From Pezizomycotina sp. ARF18 (taxonomy: Eukaryota; Ascomycota), in NCBI GenBank assembly GCA_002224055.1, contig AZLU01000273.1, forward strand, positions 1 through 50,775: DNA of 50,775 nucleotides, in the 5' to 3' direction. The notes beneath the pieces are model-generated. The model saw only the letters and a program-made list of their open reading frames with translations. It had not been told where the DNA came from and made no database searches. Of the stretch, positions 23,857-37,379 are shown piece after piece; positions within the stretch are counted from its first letter, which is position 1; each line of letters opens with the position of its first letter. The position numbers and the translations under genes are program-made.

Positions 23857-24918
23857 ATGCCGGACGATCAAGATCATTCGATGCGGGATGGAAAACCAAT
23901 CCGAACTCCACGAGCTCAAAGGGAAAGATAAGAAGAATAAAAGAGGATAAAGGCGAAGCAGAAGAAGAAGACAAAGTCAGTAACGCTCGACCGCCGCTCA
24001 CTTGTTACAACAACAACGGCGCAGCAAAGGCAACAAGTAGCAATGCTACTACTGCACCCGCAGCATTACAATTTCATCCAGGCTCTCGCGCCGCCTCATC
24101 CGCTCCTACCACGTCCTCCAGAAGAAGTCGCTCACGTCCGACGACCCCGACGCAGCAGCAGCCGCAGCCGCCGAGTTGGAGCGTTTGGGCGGCATAGAAG
24201 CGTACCAGCGCGCCAGCGTGAGCGGCCAGTCAAAGGCCCGAGGCGGCGATACGAGCCGGATGCTCGTGCGGTGGTTCCGCGAAGCTTCGGAACCGCTTCT
24301 ACCGGTAGCAGGAAGTTCGCGGGAGCATCAACAACAGAACACAACCCCCACCGGTCCGGCCGCCCCCGCCCCGTCGACGGCTTCTGGAAGTCGGCTGCCT
24401 TTCGCCGGATAACGAGCTGTCCGCATTCTTCGACGAAAAGAGCATGATAGACTTGAACTCGCGGCACCCCGACATCCGCGCGTGCGATTTTATGGAGATG
24501 GACGTCGACGGCTCTTACGACATGATTTCGCTGTCGCTGGTCCTAAATTACGTCCCGCTCCGGCAGGCCGGGGTGAAATGCTCAAGCGGACGACAAAGTT
24601 TCTCCTCCGACGGCAAAGTATGGGAGAAAGCGAAAGCGAAGAAGGCTCCCGCAGCAGCAGCCACGACTATTTCTTCCCTTCGCTATTTCTGGTGCTTCCT
24701 GCGCCTGCGTGTCGAATTCGCGGTACCTGACCGACGCCTGCTTACCAGATTATGGGATCGCTCGGCTATTCGTTGCTGCAGCACAAGGTCACGTCGAAGC
24801 TCGCGTACTATCTCTGGAGATACGAAGGCAGTAGTAGGACTCATGCGCTGGCCAGTAAATTTCCGAAGAAGGAGGTCAATCCTGGTCCGGCAGGAATAAC
24901 TTTGCAATTGTACTTTGA
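23857..24918 (+). CDS. BMT2: 25S rRNA adenine-N(1) methyltransferase BMT2
   Basis: A nucleolar SAM-dependent methyltransferase that in yeast makes m1A2142 in 25S rRNA. The frame-corrected family blocks appear in order: SRRLIRSYHVLQKKSL (about 24080), LERLGGIEAYQRASVSGQ, RGGDTSRMLVRWF, IDLNSRHPDI with DFMEMDVDGSYD, ISLSLVLNYVP, GRGEMLKRTTKFL, PSLFLVLPAPA, and near the end SLGYSLLQHKVTSKLAYYL. The last residues NFAIVL with TGA at 24916-24918 match the family's C-terminus. The chosen ATG at 23857 gives a basic and acidic N-terminal tail; 23881 (MRDGKPIR) is an alternative. Frame changes occur near 24080, 24140, 24300-24400, 24560, 24720 and 24850. No intron is needed. The SAM-binding glycine motif falls in a damaged stretch and was not read cleanly. 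Confidence 0.88.
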
Positions 24919-25445
24919 TACCCAGTATTTTGTCTCTTTCTTTCTTCTTTCTCTTCATTTATTATATGATTGTCGAATTTTTGTGATCATTAGCGGGTTC
25001 TTTGTTTACAAGTTACTTAAATGTTTGGGCAAAGTGCATGTACTATATATTATGCAACAGAAGTGTCAACTTCTAAAGAAAATTTTCTCCATCCTTATTG
25101 ATATTTTCATATTCTGTATCGCGAAAAACATGCCCCCTTCTTCCTTGCGGCGGCAAGAGTACTTGATTCTTGAAGTTCTATGCATTAATACAAATGTATT
25201 TCTATAGAATGATAAACTTGGGTTTCAAATGGTTGGATAAGTCGAGCAGATAATCTATGGTATTTGATATATGAAAGCCTTTTGAGTGTTATTCCGTCTT
25301 TTTATGCCAGTATAACAGTGTTATGTAACGCCGCTGAATAACTGAAATATCAGGGAAAAAATAAATAAAAAAAGATAAAAATGAAAAGTAAATATTATAT
25401 ACATGTGAAGTAGTGCAAGGAGGAAGCTCTTTCAACACGAGGCGC
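24919..25445. other. Convergent intergenic region BMT2/GPI13
   Basis: AT-rich, about 530 bases, with no supported gene. It should hold the 3' ends of both flanking transcripts. Confidence 0.6.
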
Positions 25446-28400
25446 TTAACGAACAACGACTCTAACAGTTGCAGATCCGATAGTAATCATCCAAATCACA
25501 GCACAAAGGGCTAAAAATACCGTGACATTGGTAGCTATCAGGACGGTAGACCCTAGCATGAACCTGGGAGAGAACACCGGTACAGCATGAGATGTCGCCG
25601 GAGGTGGCCGGCCCACATCACTGTCGCCGTGGAAATTACCAGTGGTAGGCCACGTGCGTCGAGAGGCTCTTCCGACCTTGCCCAGGAGCTCCATCTCTTT
25701 GGGATTGCTTCCACAGGCCGTGGCGGAACGGCGAGTGCGGCGAGCATCTGCGGCCGAGGGTGTTTCCTACTATGAGCATGGGAGACCAGGGGTATTTAAC
25801 GGATTCGAGAGGTAATGAAAGCCGACTCCCACTGGAGAGACGAAAGGGTGCCTGGTGGCCGTGGAGAAGTAATGCGAGGCACCGAGGAGAGCGCAGATGA
25901 CCGGGCCGATTGCAGATCGGAGAGGGAGTTGATTTCTATTATCTCTAGGAGGATAGGAGCTGGTACGCCATGATGCCCATCGATGCCGAGCCCAACGGCT
26001 TCTGCAGAAGGCAAAAGGCGAGTAGTATGAGAGCACGAGGAGGAAGAACCTGAACCGTAACAAATTCGTTGTAGCCCGTCAGCACCATTGGATGTAGTGC
26101 TTGGAGCCTGCGGCGAACGACTGCGAGTTTGTAGCCGGTGCCATCGGCTGAGGCCGTTTTCACTTTAGCCTGCCTGTTTTCTTCGGTCCCCTTCACAGTC
26201 GTTGGATTCTCGTCGGCGCTGCTGCTAATGCTGCTGTTGCTGTCGTTACCAATTTTACTCGGCTCAACGGCAAATACATCTGGCCCATGCAAAAAATACA
26301 CCACCAGCCACACAAGCCGATGGAGAGCACTACCTGCGCCACCGTCATCTTGATTCGCTTCAACAAGCTTGTGGCATGGAGAGCCATCCCCGTTATCGGC
26401 TGAGTCAGCGTCCAGAATGTTGCAACGAGAACCAGTCCGAGTCAAATGCTATATTAAAAGAAACGGTGTAACCTTCGAAGGTTAGATTCCAAGTAAAAGC
26501 TTCTGACGATAGACGGGAATACCAGCGGCGATAATAAATATTATAGCAAGACTCCAAGGCGCAGAGACGGAAATGTTGCTGAGGCATAGTAGGTTGACTC
26601 GCAGTAAGGCATTTGTTCTTCTCGCATAGCCTTGATAGGACGCAAGACGTGTGAGTACAAAAAGACGAGCGAGTGGGTAAGTCCCCAAGGCCCTTGCCCT
26701 AAGTTCCAACTGCCTCTGTGAAGACACAATGCAACTAGAGCAAACGTGGTAAGAAGTAGGTAAGAATACGGTCCTCCCAGATAGTGAAAAATTTGCGGCA
26801 AACATTACTGCCTGAGATAGCACGAAAAAAACAGAGAGCCATCCAAATACAGAATTCGGCAGGATGCTGACGAAGTGGTTGCAAGTCGCGCAGCGATAAA
26901 GAAGCCAGATTCCCACCGGATAGCCGAGCCAAGCAAAGCGGTATTAGTGCCGCTCATTTCCCACCGGAAGGAAGTGTGACGCCCTCCAGAATCCCAAGCC
27001 CCGGTGGCGGCAGATGCTAAGCACCGGATAGAATAATACCGGAACTTCCTCTATTTCGCGTTCGAATATACACGCGCGTAAAGGAGACGGTAGCGACACT
27101 CGATAGAAGCACCACTACTCCTGCAGCCATGCTTAATAAGTCGAACCTTGCCCACAAGTCCTTGCAAAGGCTCAGAGTATCCTTTTGAAAGCGAGAAAGC
27201 TCCTCGTAGATGATCCTCATTCGTCTTTCGAGGGCTTTGTTTTTCTGCCAAGATAATCCTCCAACTTGGCTTCGCCGCTTGCCATTGCGATTTGAGCTGA
27301 AGACGCCATCCACCTCTGAATTACTCGTGTAGCATACTCGGCCTGGTATCTCTGGATCTGAGCCCCCGTGAGATGCGCGACCTTTGCCATATTCTCCCAG
27401 TCGTTCTTCAAGGCCAATAAATGCTTCTCTATCGGTGAACCGAGGTTGTTATAAGGTATCGGAAGCCCCAGCAGTAAGGCAGTGTCGGAACCAGGTCAAT
27501 CTGTGCGACGAATTTTTCCCAAGCGCCTTAGGAGGTAGCCTGTTCCTACACGTCCAAAACGAGGCTCCTTGGAATCATCCACAGCGCCGCTTCGAGTTCT
27601 AGCTGAGACTCGCCTCCGTGTCACCTTCGGATCCATACCGTGATCTCCCATAATGACGAGGAGTGTATTTTCGTCACTTCATCCACCAGCTTCCGCACAA
27701 ACTGGTCATCTGCTTCAGTTTCGAGTTCATTTCCCGATGGTCGGGCCCGTAGCGGTGGCCGGCGTGATCGACGCCGAGAAAATGGCCAATCAGCACATCC
27801 CACTGTGTGGCATTATCGGGATGAAGCAGCGGGAAATGTGTTCTAGTAGCTTGATCCACCGTGTGAAGGTCCCAGACGTTTAGAGACTCGTACGGGTATT
27901 CAATGTCAAAGGCGCCGGGAAAGAGCGAAACCCAAGTATCGTCGCCCATAAAAGCCAACTTCCGGCCATTCCGGCGCAGTTGAGCGATTAGATTGTCTTC
28001 CTCGATTCAGTCCCCTGCAAAGTTGGACCTGCGTCCATGAACGTTGGAAGTGTAACCGGTAGTCAGCCCTTTTAACCTTTGAAGTGTGGTTGTCGGTGGG
28101 TCGGCGATGAAAGGTAGGAGGACTGCGTGCTCTGGCCGAGAAGCAGCAATTTCGTACAATGCGGTAAATGCGTTATGGTAAGGCATTTCCGGTTTGCCGT
28201 CGAAAGGGACAGTAAAGTCGTAGCGGAGCGCATCACGAGGACTATACCGCCTTTTGAAACGTTCTGGGATGCCAGCAACCGTCGCCACTGTGGCATGACG
28301 GTTCGGCAGCGGGCTTATCGTGCATTCGATTGCGATCGAGGACAAATCTCGTGAGCAGAAAACCACGGTAAAGAGGAATCCAACGATGTGAGTATAAGTC

Positions 28401-28633
28401 GTCCACAGGAAGAACCTGCAAGTAGGATCTGGGATAATTGCAAACTTCGCCGGCGGTTGGCGAGCTGTTCCCGTTGCTGCTGCTGCACATGTTGCCTGTG
28501 TTTTTCCAGCAGTAACTCCTCTTTCTCCTTCGCCTTCTGCATGCTTTAGCTTTCGCAAACTCGGCGGCTAGCCCTCGAGTTCTCCTCCCGTCCAGCGTCC
28601 TCCTGGGAACGTCGGCGAAACACCGTCCTCCAT
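25446..28633 (-). CDS. GPI13: GPI ethanolamine phosphate transferase 3 (PIG-O/GPI13)
   Basis: An ER membrane enzyme that adds ethanolamine phosphate to the third mannose of the GPI precursor, the group later joined to proteins. After a cytosolic Gln/Glu/Lys-rich N-terminus (EKEELLLEKHRQHVQQQQ) comes a membrane segment ending RGFLLTRFVLDRN. The lumenal alkaline-phosphatase-like domain then shows FIADPPTTTLQRLKGLTTG, SNFAGD, GDDTWVSLFPGAF, NVWDLHTVD, GHFLGVDHAGHRYGPDH and MGDHGMDP, with the metal-binding Asp and His residues present. The rest (about 27.3-25.4 kb) is a series of hydrophobic segments, as expected for the multi-span C-terminal half. TAA is at 25446-25448. Two starts are possible: ATG at 28633, needing one frame correction, or 28542 (MQKAKEKEEL). 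Around ten frame changes occur. Length fits the usual 1,000-1,090 residues. Confidence 0.9.
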
Positions 28634-29967
28634 CTCGTATCTAACAAAAGCCACCGTTTAGCAATATTTTTCTTCCCCCCCCTGTTCTTCTTTTATGATG
28701 AAACTTTGTACAGCAGAATAGGAGAACAAGCGCAACAAGTTGCAATTAGTAAAACAAGCTGTATTATGAGACCTAACTGCAGTACTGTAGCGCGTGAATC
28801 TACTATCTGCTGGTTCATAAAAAAAAATACGTTTTAAAAAGGGGTGGTGTGGGTTTTTTCAAGCAGGAATTCCCCCCTCCCCCCATTCCGAATAGTGGGG
28901 AGGAAAGTTAAGTAAATTCCGCGCGTTGTAGGTGGCCCAGGAATATAAATATAAATAATTTATACTCCAAGGTTGACCGTTGTGTTTCAACCTCAGAAAA
29001 ACGATTAAAGGGGGAATAAAAGCCAAGTCGATAATGACTTGACGAATACTTAGTGAATACTTGAGTAGATAAACAAATAAATAAAATCGAGCACGCAGGA
29101 GGTTTTTTGTATAAAAAGTGCTTACGCATCCCTTCTTAAGGCAATTAGTTATATAATATACTGTTTGAAATGATCCGCCCAGGATATTCATTTCATTAAT
29201 ATGAAGACACTTTGTCATTTTCTCTAATAGTAACAACCTAGATTTACTCGTGGCCTCATCGCATTGATCAATACACCACATATATGTAATAAGAAATTAT
29301 ATAATTCTATATAATATGTTATCATGTTCGCGTGGATTGTATTAATCCTTGTGTTCTCATCTGCTGTGTGAGTAACATCGCTTCGATGATAGTATCCATC
29401 TCCAAGAAGAGCAAACTATTAGGCCAAATGGAAGGGGCGTTGTGTGAAGAAATTAGTAGATATTGTATATATCCCTATACATATATACCTATGGTATATA
29501 AACATTAAAAAGTAATCTATATATAAAGCTGTACAGAAGAATTATTCGATTAAAAAATATAATATTTTTTTCCAAGGGTCGTGTGTAGCAGATGGAGGCA
29601 AGGGCATCGACAAAACCCCTTCCATTTGACACACGAAAAGAGCCACAAAGGACGCCAAATTCTTCCAGTTGCGAGGGTTTTAGGCTATCAAGGGTGTATA
29701 GATGCGGAAGGAGGCTTCAGCGAGGTGACATGGAAGAGGCAATGTGTAGGAAGATGAAGGGTTAGGGATGATTTTTGAGGAAATTTTACAGGTGGATGAG
29801 AGAAAGAAAGAGCGAAAAAGAAAGAAAGAAAGAAAGAGATACATTGAATAAAAGTACAGTAAAGTACAACGCAATGCGTACTACATTGTCGAATTGCACA
29901 CCATTTTTACGCCTATTTCTCCCAGTTTATATGTAACTTGACTTTTCCTTCAAACCACCGACGCTGT
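28634..29967. other. Intergenic region upstream of GPI13
   Basis: No supported gene. It holds the GPI13 promoter and the 3' side of the next minus-strand gene. There are C-rich patches near 28675 and 28873-28884, AT-rich sequence at 29280-29570 and a GAAA repeat near 29803-29838. Open frames here show no domain. Confidence 0.55.
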
Positions 29968-30453
29968 CTAAATCCACAGATTGAAAAGTGTCTTTGGATT
30001 TCTTGGGTAAGGAGGAAGGTTCTCGGGTTCGACATCTCGAACAAACGCCGCGCCTGCCTCTCCAACCTGGACTATGACGACACGTCCGGACTTCCTCTTA
30101 CCATCGGGCCCCTCCTCCTCGGGGAAAGTGATACGGATTTCGGGGACTGGCGAGGTGGGCGTCGACGGATGAGATGACATGAGATCATCTTTCTCGGAAT
30201 ACGTAGAGTACTTTCCTGCTTGCCGTTGAGTGGCAGAGCAGTCACAGTGATGCTGGGGTGACGATTGCTTCGATGGCTTGGGAGAAGCTGCTTTGATCTT
30301 CTGTCTCTTGAGCCGACGGACAACAGTAACGCAGTTCCTAGTAGCAGCCCAAGAGAAACAAGGACACTAGGGCGACCAACAACTTCTCCATTCCCGCTGT
30401 GACTGCACTGGAATCTTCACCACGCCTAAAAAGTTTGTGCTGTAGGTCGACAT
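29968..30453 (-). CDS. Small conserved-looking fungal membrane protein
   Basis: Not recognised by name. The most convincing part is the C-terminal 70 residues (30180-29968): Pro/Ser-rich, then PEIRITFPEEEGPDGKR, SGRVVIVQVGEAGAAFV and ENLPPYP. Small Pezizomycotina membrane proteins with a tail of the type 'EIRITFP..GRVVVV..LPPY' are familiar to me, but I cannot give a function. Upstream, one frame gives a hydrophobic stretch (VLVSLGLLLGTALLL, about 30330-30380) that would be a membrane anchor, followed by a basic Arg/Ser/Lys-rich linker. ATG at 30453 is the most upstream candidate, but stops in that frame mean a frame correction or intron is needed; ATG at about 30390 (MEKLLVALVSLFLLG) is an alternative that resembles a signal anchor. 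Confidence 0.45.
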
Positions 30454-33017
30454 TCTGTTCCCCTTTTATACGATCCTTCTTGGTTGTTCACTCGGAAAAA
30501 ATAATTTCGGTTTCGATTGGTTGTATGAAAGCGATAATATTCCTTTTCGTCTAACAATACAGCGGATATATGGAGGCAAACGATTGACCTTTTGAGAATT
30601 TACCGTTCGTGGGTCGATATTACTTGGCTTCGTATATTCCCTTTACTAGAACTTCAATAGGTTTCCCTGTCCTTTTAAAAGGCAGCCTATAAATTGACAT
30701 CAGCGGCCGACTTAGCATGAATATGATATGGAATTAAGATATACGGATTGCCAATGTTTATTAATTCTTTCTTTTTTTCCTTTCTTCATCCCTTTTTTGT
30801 TCGCAATTCTCGTACCTTAACTCGAGGTTGCTGGAAGATAAACTCCGACTAGAAGAACCTTTTAATAGTGTTTGTGTCTGGAACGTCTCGTTTATTTTTA
30901 TCTTCTCTTTTTTTCCCCGAGCGGATTATCGTCGTATGCGTCGAATGCCTGTAGATCCGATAGACTAGCTGTTCCTGAAGCGGAGTTAATGAGACATTCA
31001 ACGAGTGATCGATTTAACGGCACAATGAATCCTCGTGTTCCTTGATTATATAAAGGATTTATATTCCTAAGGAATAATTGTGTAAAGGGAGAATTAAAAA
31101 AAAAAAGGCGGTGGAAGGAAACAAAAGAACGAGTGGTAATAGACAGTAAAGGGCAAAGAAAGGAAGACTGGCAGAACACAGAGCCTGCTGAAGGAGTGAA
31201 GCAGTACAAACTGTGTTCGCGGAAATAGTAAAGAGCGGAAAGGATATGGAGTGAGGGTAAAATACACCAAAGAGTTAAGAAAAGGGAAAGAAGAAAAGGA
31301 GGAGGAGAAGAAAGAAAAAAAGAAAAAAAGAAAAGAAAAAGAAAAAGAAAAAGAAAGGAGGGGGGAAGAATATTAAAGGGAAGTACAAGAGAAAGGGAGA
31401 AAAAAAAAAGAAGGGGGGGGCAGGAAAATATGATTTATTGATTGATTGATTGATTGATTAATTACTTGCCACCACTTATTATTATAATATTCTTTTTAAG
31501 CAAGTGAGTACATTTTTTAACTACTACTATTTTGTGTCTACCCAATGAAATTAAGGGAAAGATACACCGGCAGTTTTCTTTCCCTCTTCTTTTCTTTCTT
31601 TTTTCTTTCTTTCTTTCTTTCTACTATCATTCCTCGTCTATCCAACATGACGAGTAAGGAAGAACATTCATCCCTAAGAGATGAAAGACAGGTACCTATA
31701 TTTGGTAGAATTCTTAGTAGTATATATCAGTTTTTGTAATTGATTATCGTGCTGCAAACTGCACTTATCTAGCTTAATACATATATGTACACTATAAGTT
31801 TGATATCAATACTGCGTTTGAAGAGAGGAATATCCTACACTCTCTCTCTCTCTCTCTCTCTTTTTTTTTTTTTTTTATTTATTTTTTTACTGCTGGACGA
31901 AGAGTTCCTGTTCCGATCATCTACTTTATGATGATACTATTATCATTCTCTTTTTGATAAGAGCGCAATTCTAAAGTGCTACCACGCTATCTCATGGATC
32001 TTACTCCACGTCGAAATTAATTTTAAATTACATCTTATTCGAAAAGGGAAGAACAGCACAGAGAGGGGAAAAAAAAAAAGAAGAATAATAATGATAATAA
32101 TATAATAATAATAATAAAAAGTACCCCTCCACCGGTTGACAGTATTGCAGTACATATAACGCGATAATTGCCGGCGTAATACGGACGGATATTTCGTCAG
32201 GACTCAAGAGGAAGAGGCGAAGACCACTCACTTCCTTACAGCGAGCTCTATAACTTATAATAATGAGAGAGAGAGAGCGAAGCGCTGCCTTTCCACTAAG
32301 TTCGGCCGGGGCCAACGAGCGCCAAAAATAAATAAAATCACTTACCTGCTCAAGGAGGGAATTGAGTGAAATAATTATTATTTATTGAAATGTTGGCATT
32401 TCTCTTTTGCTGCTGCCATCGCGAGAATTATACTAAATGACCCATCGCTTTTTGCTCGGAGCAGGATTGTCACAAAGAGTTGTGGAAGTCCAGTAGATAA
32501 TCATCTCAAATATAATCCGATCTATATATGCAGTCTTAGCCGTTATTTACAAGGGATCTCATTTACTGTAATACAGTTTTCCATTATCTGAAATTCGACA
32601 GGTTAAAAAAAAAAAAATTTAAAGACTGAGGGATTTTGGCCAATAAACGATGTATATTTTATCTTCCTCCTATCGCTTAAAAACAAGCCTCCGTGTATTG
32701 CTGGCTGAGGGAAAAATCTCTCTTCGTTTGCTCCACAATCATACAGTCAAACCTATCGATACACTGAAACTTCTCCGGATCCTCCTTCCTTAGCTTCTAC
32801 AAGAGCTTCTCCCGAGAAGAAAAATGACGACAAAGCGTACCGAATTCTGTATCTATTCTAGTCCCCTTTCGGTGTGTTATTGGTTGATATCTTTTCCAGG
32901 TGACAAGGGCTGGGAGAGAAATCCCATTCGAAACAGAACAGAATCCGATGCAAAATTGCTAAGCTGGATGGCTCGAGACAAGTTGAAAACGAAGAACTTT
33001 AGACTTAAAGGTGCTGC

Positions 33018-33045
33018 TTCGATTTGATTTGATTTGATTTGATTG
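33018..33045 (+). repeat. GATTT pentanucleotide repeat
   Basis: Four GATTT units followed by a shortened GATT and another GATTT. Confidence 0.85.
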
Positions 33046-34002
33046 ATTTGACTTTAAACGTGCATACTTACTTTGACTCAGTAATCTTTTTATTTATTTG
33101 TTTTAATTTTTTTCATTTTCGTAAGAAGAATATCTATTATGACTCTTGCAAGTGTATATAGTTACAGATTCCAGCTAGGTTTTTAATATCAGGTATGGTA
33201 AGAGACAAGAGAAGAGGTTTTTGAGCCAAAAAATTATATTTATATGCCAATTATATATATCTATACCCACAAAGGTATTCTACGAAATAAACCGTGGCTT
33301 AATATTTATATCTAGATGTCTGGCGAGGTACTTGGTACTATAGTAATATACTTTTTTTTCTTCAAAATATGTAGTTAAACATACAAATCAGCACCTATAA
33401 GATTATAGAGAAGTATCTATTTATTGATTATATCCAACAATGCATATACCAAGTATCTTTTTAACGTTAGTTTTTAAGTTCAGGTACGCACATAAGTTGT
33501 TCATTTATAGAGGCCAAACTCTCTAATTGCCCAGAAGGGATGAAGAAGCGGTTTCAGGTTCTCTCCGGTTATATTGCGACTATAGCCATTTAGCGAGCCG
33601 GAGAAATCCAGACGTGAAAATTGTCCCTACTAACTATATAGTTGTGTTGGATTATGTTTTTTTGCTTTACAATGTCAAAGAATTTAAAAGATATGCTATC
33701 TTGATGAACACTTTGATACGCAAGTATATATGTTTTGAAATGATTGATAGTAATATATAGTATATATAGATATTATTTATCCTGAATATTGCACACTTGC
33801 GTACCAGACAATGCATACAGGCATTATTTTCACGTTGACAATTTTTTCTAAGTATATATATAAAATAAAATTAAAAATACGAAATACACTTTAGTACGGG
33901 CATAGCAGTGTGCACGTCAAAAAGAATTACCCCGATCAGTAGCCAGTCGTAGCTAGAGGACCTGGGTATATAGATAGGCAAGGAAGTATCTATGGCGGGT
34001 AA

Positions 34003-34005
<3 letters not shown>

Positions 34006-34035
<30 letters not shown>
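34006..34035. repeat. TA dinucleotide array
   Basis: About fourteen TA units in a row; a similar array lies at about 34406-34428, 400 bases away. Confidence 0.9.
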
Positions 34036-34037
<2 letters not shown>

Positions 34038-36082
34038 AAGAAGACTCTAAGTCCTACGCTCTGGTTCATTTGACAAGCTCGGATTGCCTCCATCCTTTTA
34101 GCAGTTAGAAGAGAAAGAAGAAGAAGAAGGAACAGAAAAGGGCAAAACAATTTCGACCATATTTTCCTAAATATTCTGTGCAATATGCAATCAATCGAGT
34201 AGTAAGAGTGACAGTAAATCCAATCCCAATCCTGCCCAATACTACTTTTGTGATTGAAATTTGGCTGCGGATGAAGAACAAAGGGAAGACCACAACAGTC
34301 TTTGTGTTTGATATTAAAGGTCACTTGAAGAATCACACAAATTAGACTACACTGAGTACTATTCTTTTCATTTCTTTGTTTATTACGTGTATATAGTGCT
34401 TGCATATATATATATATATATATATATACTACAGCTCAGTTTACGAAGGCACCAGTATTTTTTGAGTATATATATGATAGAGTACTTCAAGTCGACTATA
34501 GCCCGAAACTAATAATAGTCTCTACGTAATTTTTTTTACTCTTTTTTATTTATTATCTGGAAACGTGTGGGTGAATGTGTGCGTCACATAAAGGCGAACT
34601 GCTCCTTCCCGTTACAAGTGCAAGTTCTAATACTGCTACTACTACAACTAGGTACTTACTGCTATTTACTATTGCCTTTTATACTTATTTATATTTATTT
34701 CTCTCTTTAATTTGAGCCAAAGCGCAGTTCAACTGTTTAGAGAGTTCATATATAAAGGTGCATACGGTACTCTTACATAAGTTGAGTGCTCTAGCTGTGT
34801 GTGAATGATGAATCAAACAACCTACCCTTTTTTTATTTTTATTTTTATTTTATTCTATAATTTTTATTTTTTGTATATTTTTTTTTTCTTACACTCACTT
34901 GGATCGTTTGGTCTAGCAGTTCCTTTTTCTTTTTTTTTCTTCTTCTTCCGATTCAACTTTTTGCTCTTAAATTGTTTTTAAGCCTTTCATCTATTCGCTG
35001 TCCATATATATATTTCTCTTTGGAATCCATTTATCTTATTGTTGCCAGATTTGAACTAACATCCCATTTGAGTTCGTTTGGAAAGTAGGACAGTACAAGG
35101 TTCATTTCTCAAAAAAAAAATAAAAAAAAATAAAAAGAGAGACAGAGGGAGAGAGAAAGAGAGGAGGGAGAGCGAAGAATAACTCAATTGCTCTTGTCCT
35201 CCGATACTTATTACTTCGCCTTACATCCTTCTCCGCCGAAGTGTCCGAAAGTTTCAGGACCGCTATTGTAAAAGCTTTCCACTATTCCCCTCCACAGGAT
35301 TACTAGCCTTTTTCGCCGAATCCATCGTTTCTATATCCTAGCAGGCTCTCTTGACTCCTAGTTGGGTTCCCTTTGGTGTGTTGAAGCCGTAAGAGTTTGT
35401 CATTTCATTGTTTCTCTCGTGGCTTTTCTTGGTTGTGATTACCTTAGCTATCTATAATCTGGGGTTTCTCGCGCCTTTTGTCTCCTTGTCTACCTACTAC
35501 TCCTTTCCATCGCGACTGCAAACCCACCTCTCTTCTTTCGTGCGCTTCGAAATGTCTCTGGGCTATTCGTTTTTATCACCACCTTTAACAGCTGAGGATC
35601 TCGAGACGACAGAACTGTGTATTCCCCGCCGAACGCTACAAAATCAAATAACCGCGAGGCTTGGGTTAGGCACGTTTGAAATCAAAGAGGGAACAACAGG
35701 ATCCTAATAATAAGCCTAAAAACACCAAACACAAAGAAGCGACCCCACCATATTAGTGACTCTCATCTCATTTCATCCTGGTCACTTTTCGCTTCCGTCT
35801 CTTGACTGTTTATTTTTTTTTTTTCCTCTTGGATTCTCTCACTTTCCCTCGGTACTCAGAAATCTTTGTTCCTCGTCGTCATCCGCATTACACTTGAACA
35901 ACAATTCCGCTCCATCCTACAAGGCGGCTGTTAATAACTGCTTGCCCGTGAGCATTATCGCTCATGATTGCAGTATAGCAGTCCTTCGTGCGAACCCGCT
36001 CGTAGCAGCACAACCCCAAATTTATCTCCCTTGTTAAGGAGGAAGTTTATCTGGTTCCTCTAATTCGTTTTCGGGATCCTTT

Positions 36083-36113
<31 letters not shown>

Positions 36114-37341
36114 TTTGTTTGACTTTAGGGGATACGAAGACATAGCAGCATTTATAAATTGGCAAGAGGAGCTACGCCGTAAAACCAACCATTTCGTTCA
36201 CTTGCCCGGCTCGATCTATCCTAGACGAAGGAAGACAATCGCAAACGTAAGGGACGAAAAGGGGAGCAACGAAAACGAAGGCAGGGTCGACTTGGATCGT
36301 TCAGGGTGAGAGAAGGGAACCTTTGTCTGGTTGGATATAGGTATCACAGGCATAAAGCGCTACGACGCAATCAACCGACCCTAATGGATAGCAGGAAGGG
36401 ACGACACAAACGATCAAAAGACCGTTGTTTGTCCCACAAATACCACAGAAGCTTCACTCGGATTTCAATATCTGGCTTTGTGCGCCTCGGACGTTGTACT
36501 ATTTGGATCCGCCTCCGTCAACCCTATACTACTACTTTCTTTCGTTTTTTCCCTCCTGATATATATATTCGGTTCTACCTTATATTAGTTGTCGCTTCCT
36601 ATATTTCGATTTTCCGGTCAAAAGATACAAGAGGTAGCGCCCCTCCCCGCCTTTCTTTATATATATATACATATCTTCGCATCGTTTATTTGGTTTTCAA
36701 TTGTTCTTTCTTTCTTTTTCTTGCACGACCGTTTTTCAGTACCTACTCTACGAAGAAAAGATAGGGAAGAAAGGAAAGAACAATCAATTTTTCAGCCTTT
36801 CTATACCTCTGGACGGGAGGGCGATGCTCGCGAGGACTCCGCGTACTTGCATATATCTCACGATTCCCTTGTCCAGGCAAAATATGTCTCGTTCTTTGAA
36901 TAGGCTAGGCTATTCTTTGAAGGACTCTCTCACCACAAAAACATATTGGCTTCGCCTTAGTGCTTTATAAATATTTTTTTTTGTCTTTTACACTATTCGA
37001 TGTCTCGTTGGATAGATCAATATATACTTAAGCAGGTGGAAGTTTGTCATCACACGAGCAAAATTATTATTGAAAAGAGAAAAAAACTTTGAGCGTTTTG
37101 GTAAACTTCAAGGGCTGAAAAATCCAAAAGTTAAAAGACGTTAAGAACATACAAGCAGCAGAAACCTTTTTAGTTTTGCAAGTTTAATATATATTTACCT
37201 CTATTATCTTTGTCAGTTTTTATTTATTTTTCCTTTGCCATTCAATGCCCAATTGGGATTCTCTCTACTTCTCTCATTCTCTACTTCTCTCTTTCTTCTC
37301 TATTCATCCATTCTGCTCTTCTTCTTTCGTTCTCTCTCTCT

Positions 37342-37344
<3 letters not shown>

Positions 37345-37373
<29 letters not shown>
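37345..37373 (+). repeat. T29 homopolymer
   Basis: Twenty-nine T preceded by CT repeats, in the pyrimidine-rich flank upstream of PUF3. Confidence 0.9.

Positions 37374-37379
<6 letters not shown>

Noticed and set aside
31435-31460. TTGA repeat considered as a possible CRISPR-like or telomeric array
   Set aside because: Simple uninterrupted tetranucleotide microsatellite without spacers; not a telomere unit of filamentous fungi.
32824-33027. 67-residue ATG open frame in the gene-poor region
   Set aside because: Reads as moderately protein-like but has no homology I recognise and ends in the GATTT repeat; not enough to call.
36306-36903. Plus-strand open frames of 104-152 residues before PUF3
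   Set aside because: Composition follows the local C/T and TA bias, no domain, no credible start context; kept only as part of the gene-poor region.
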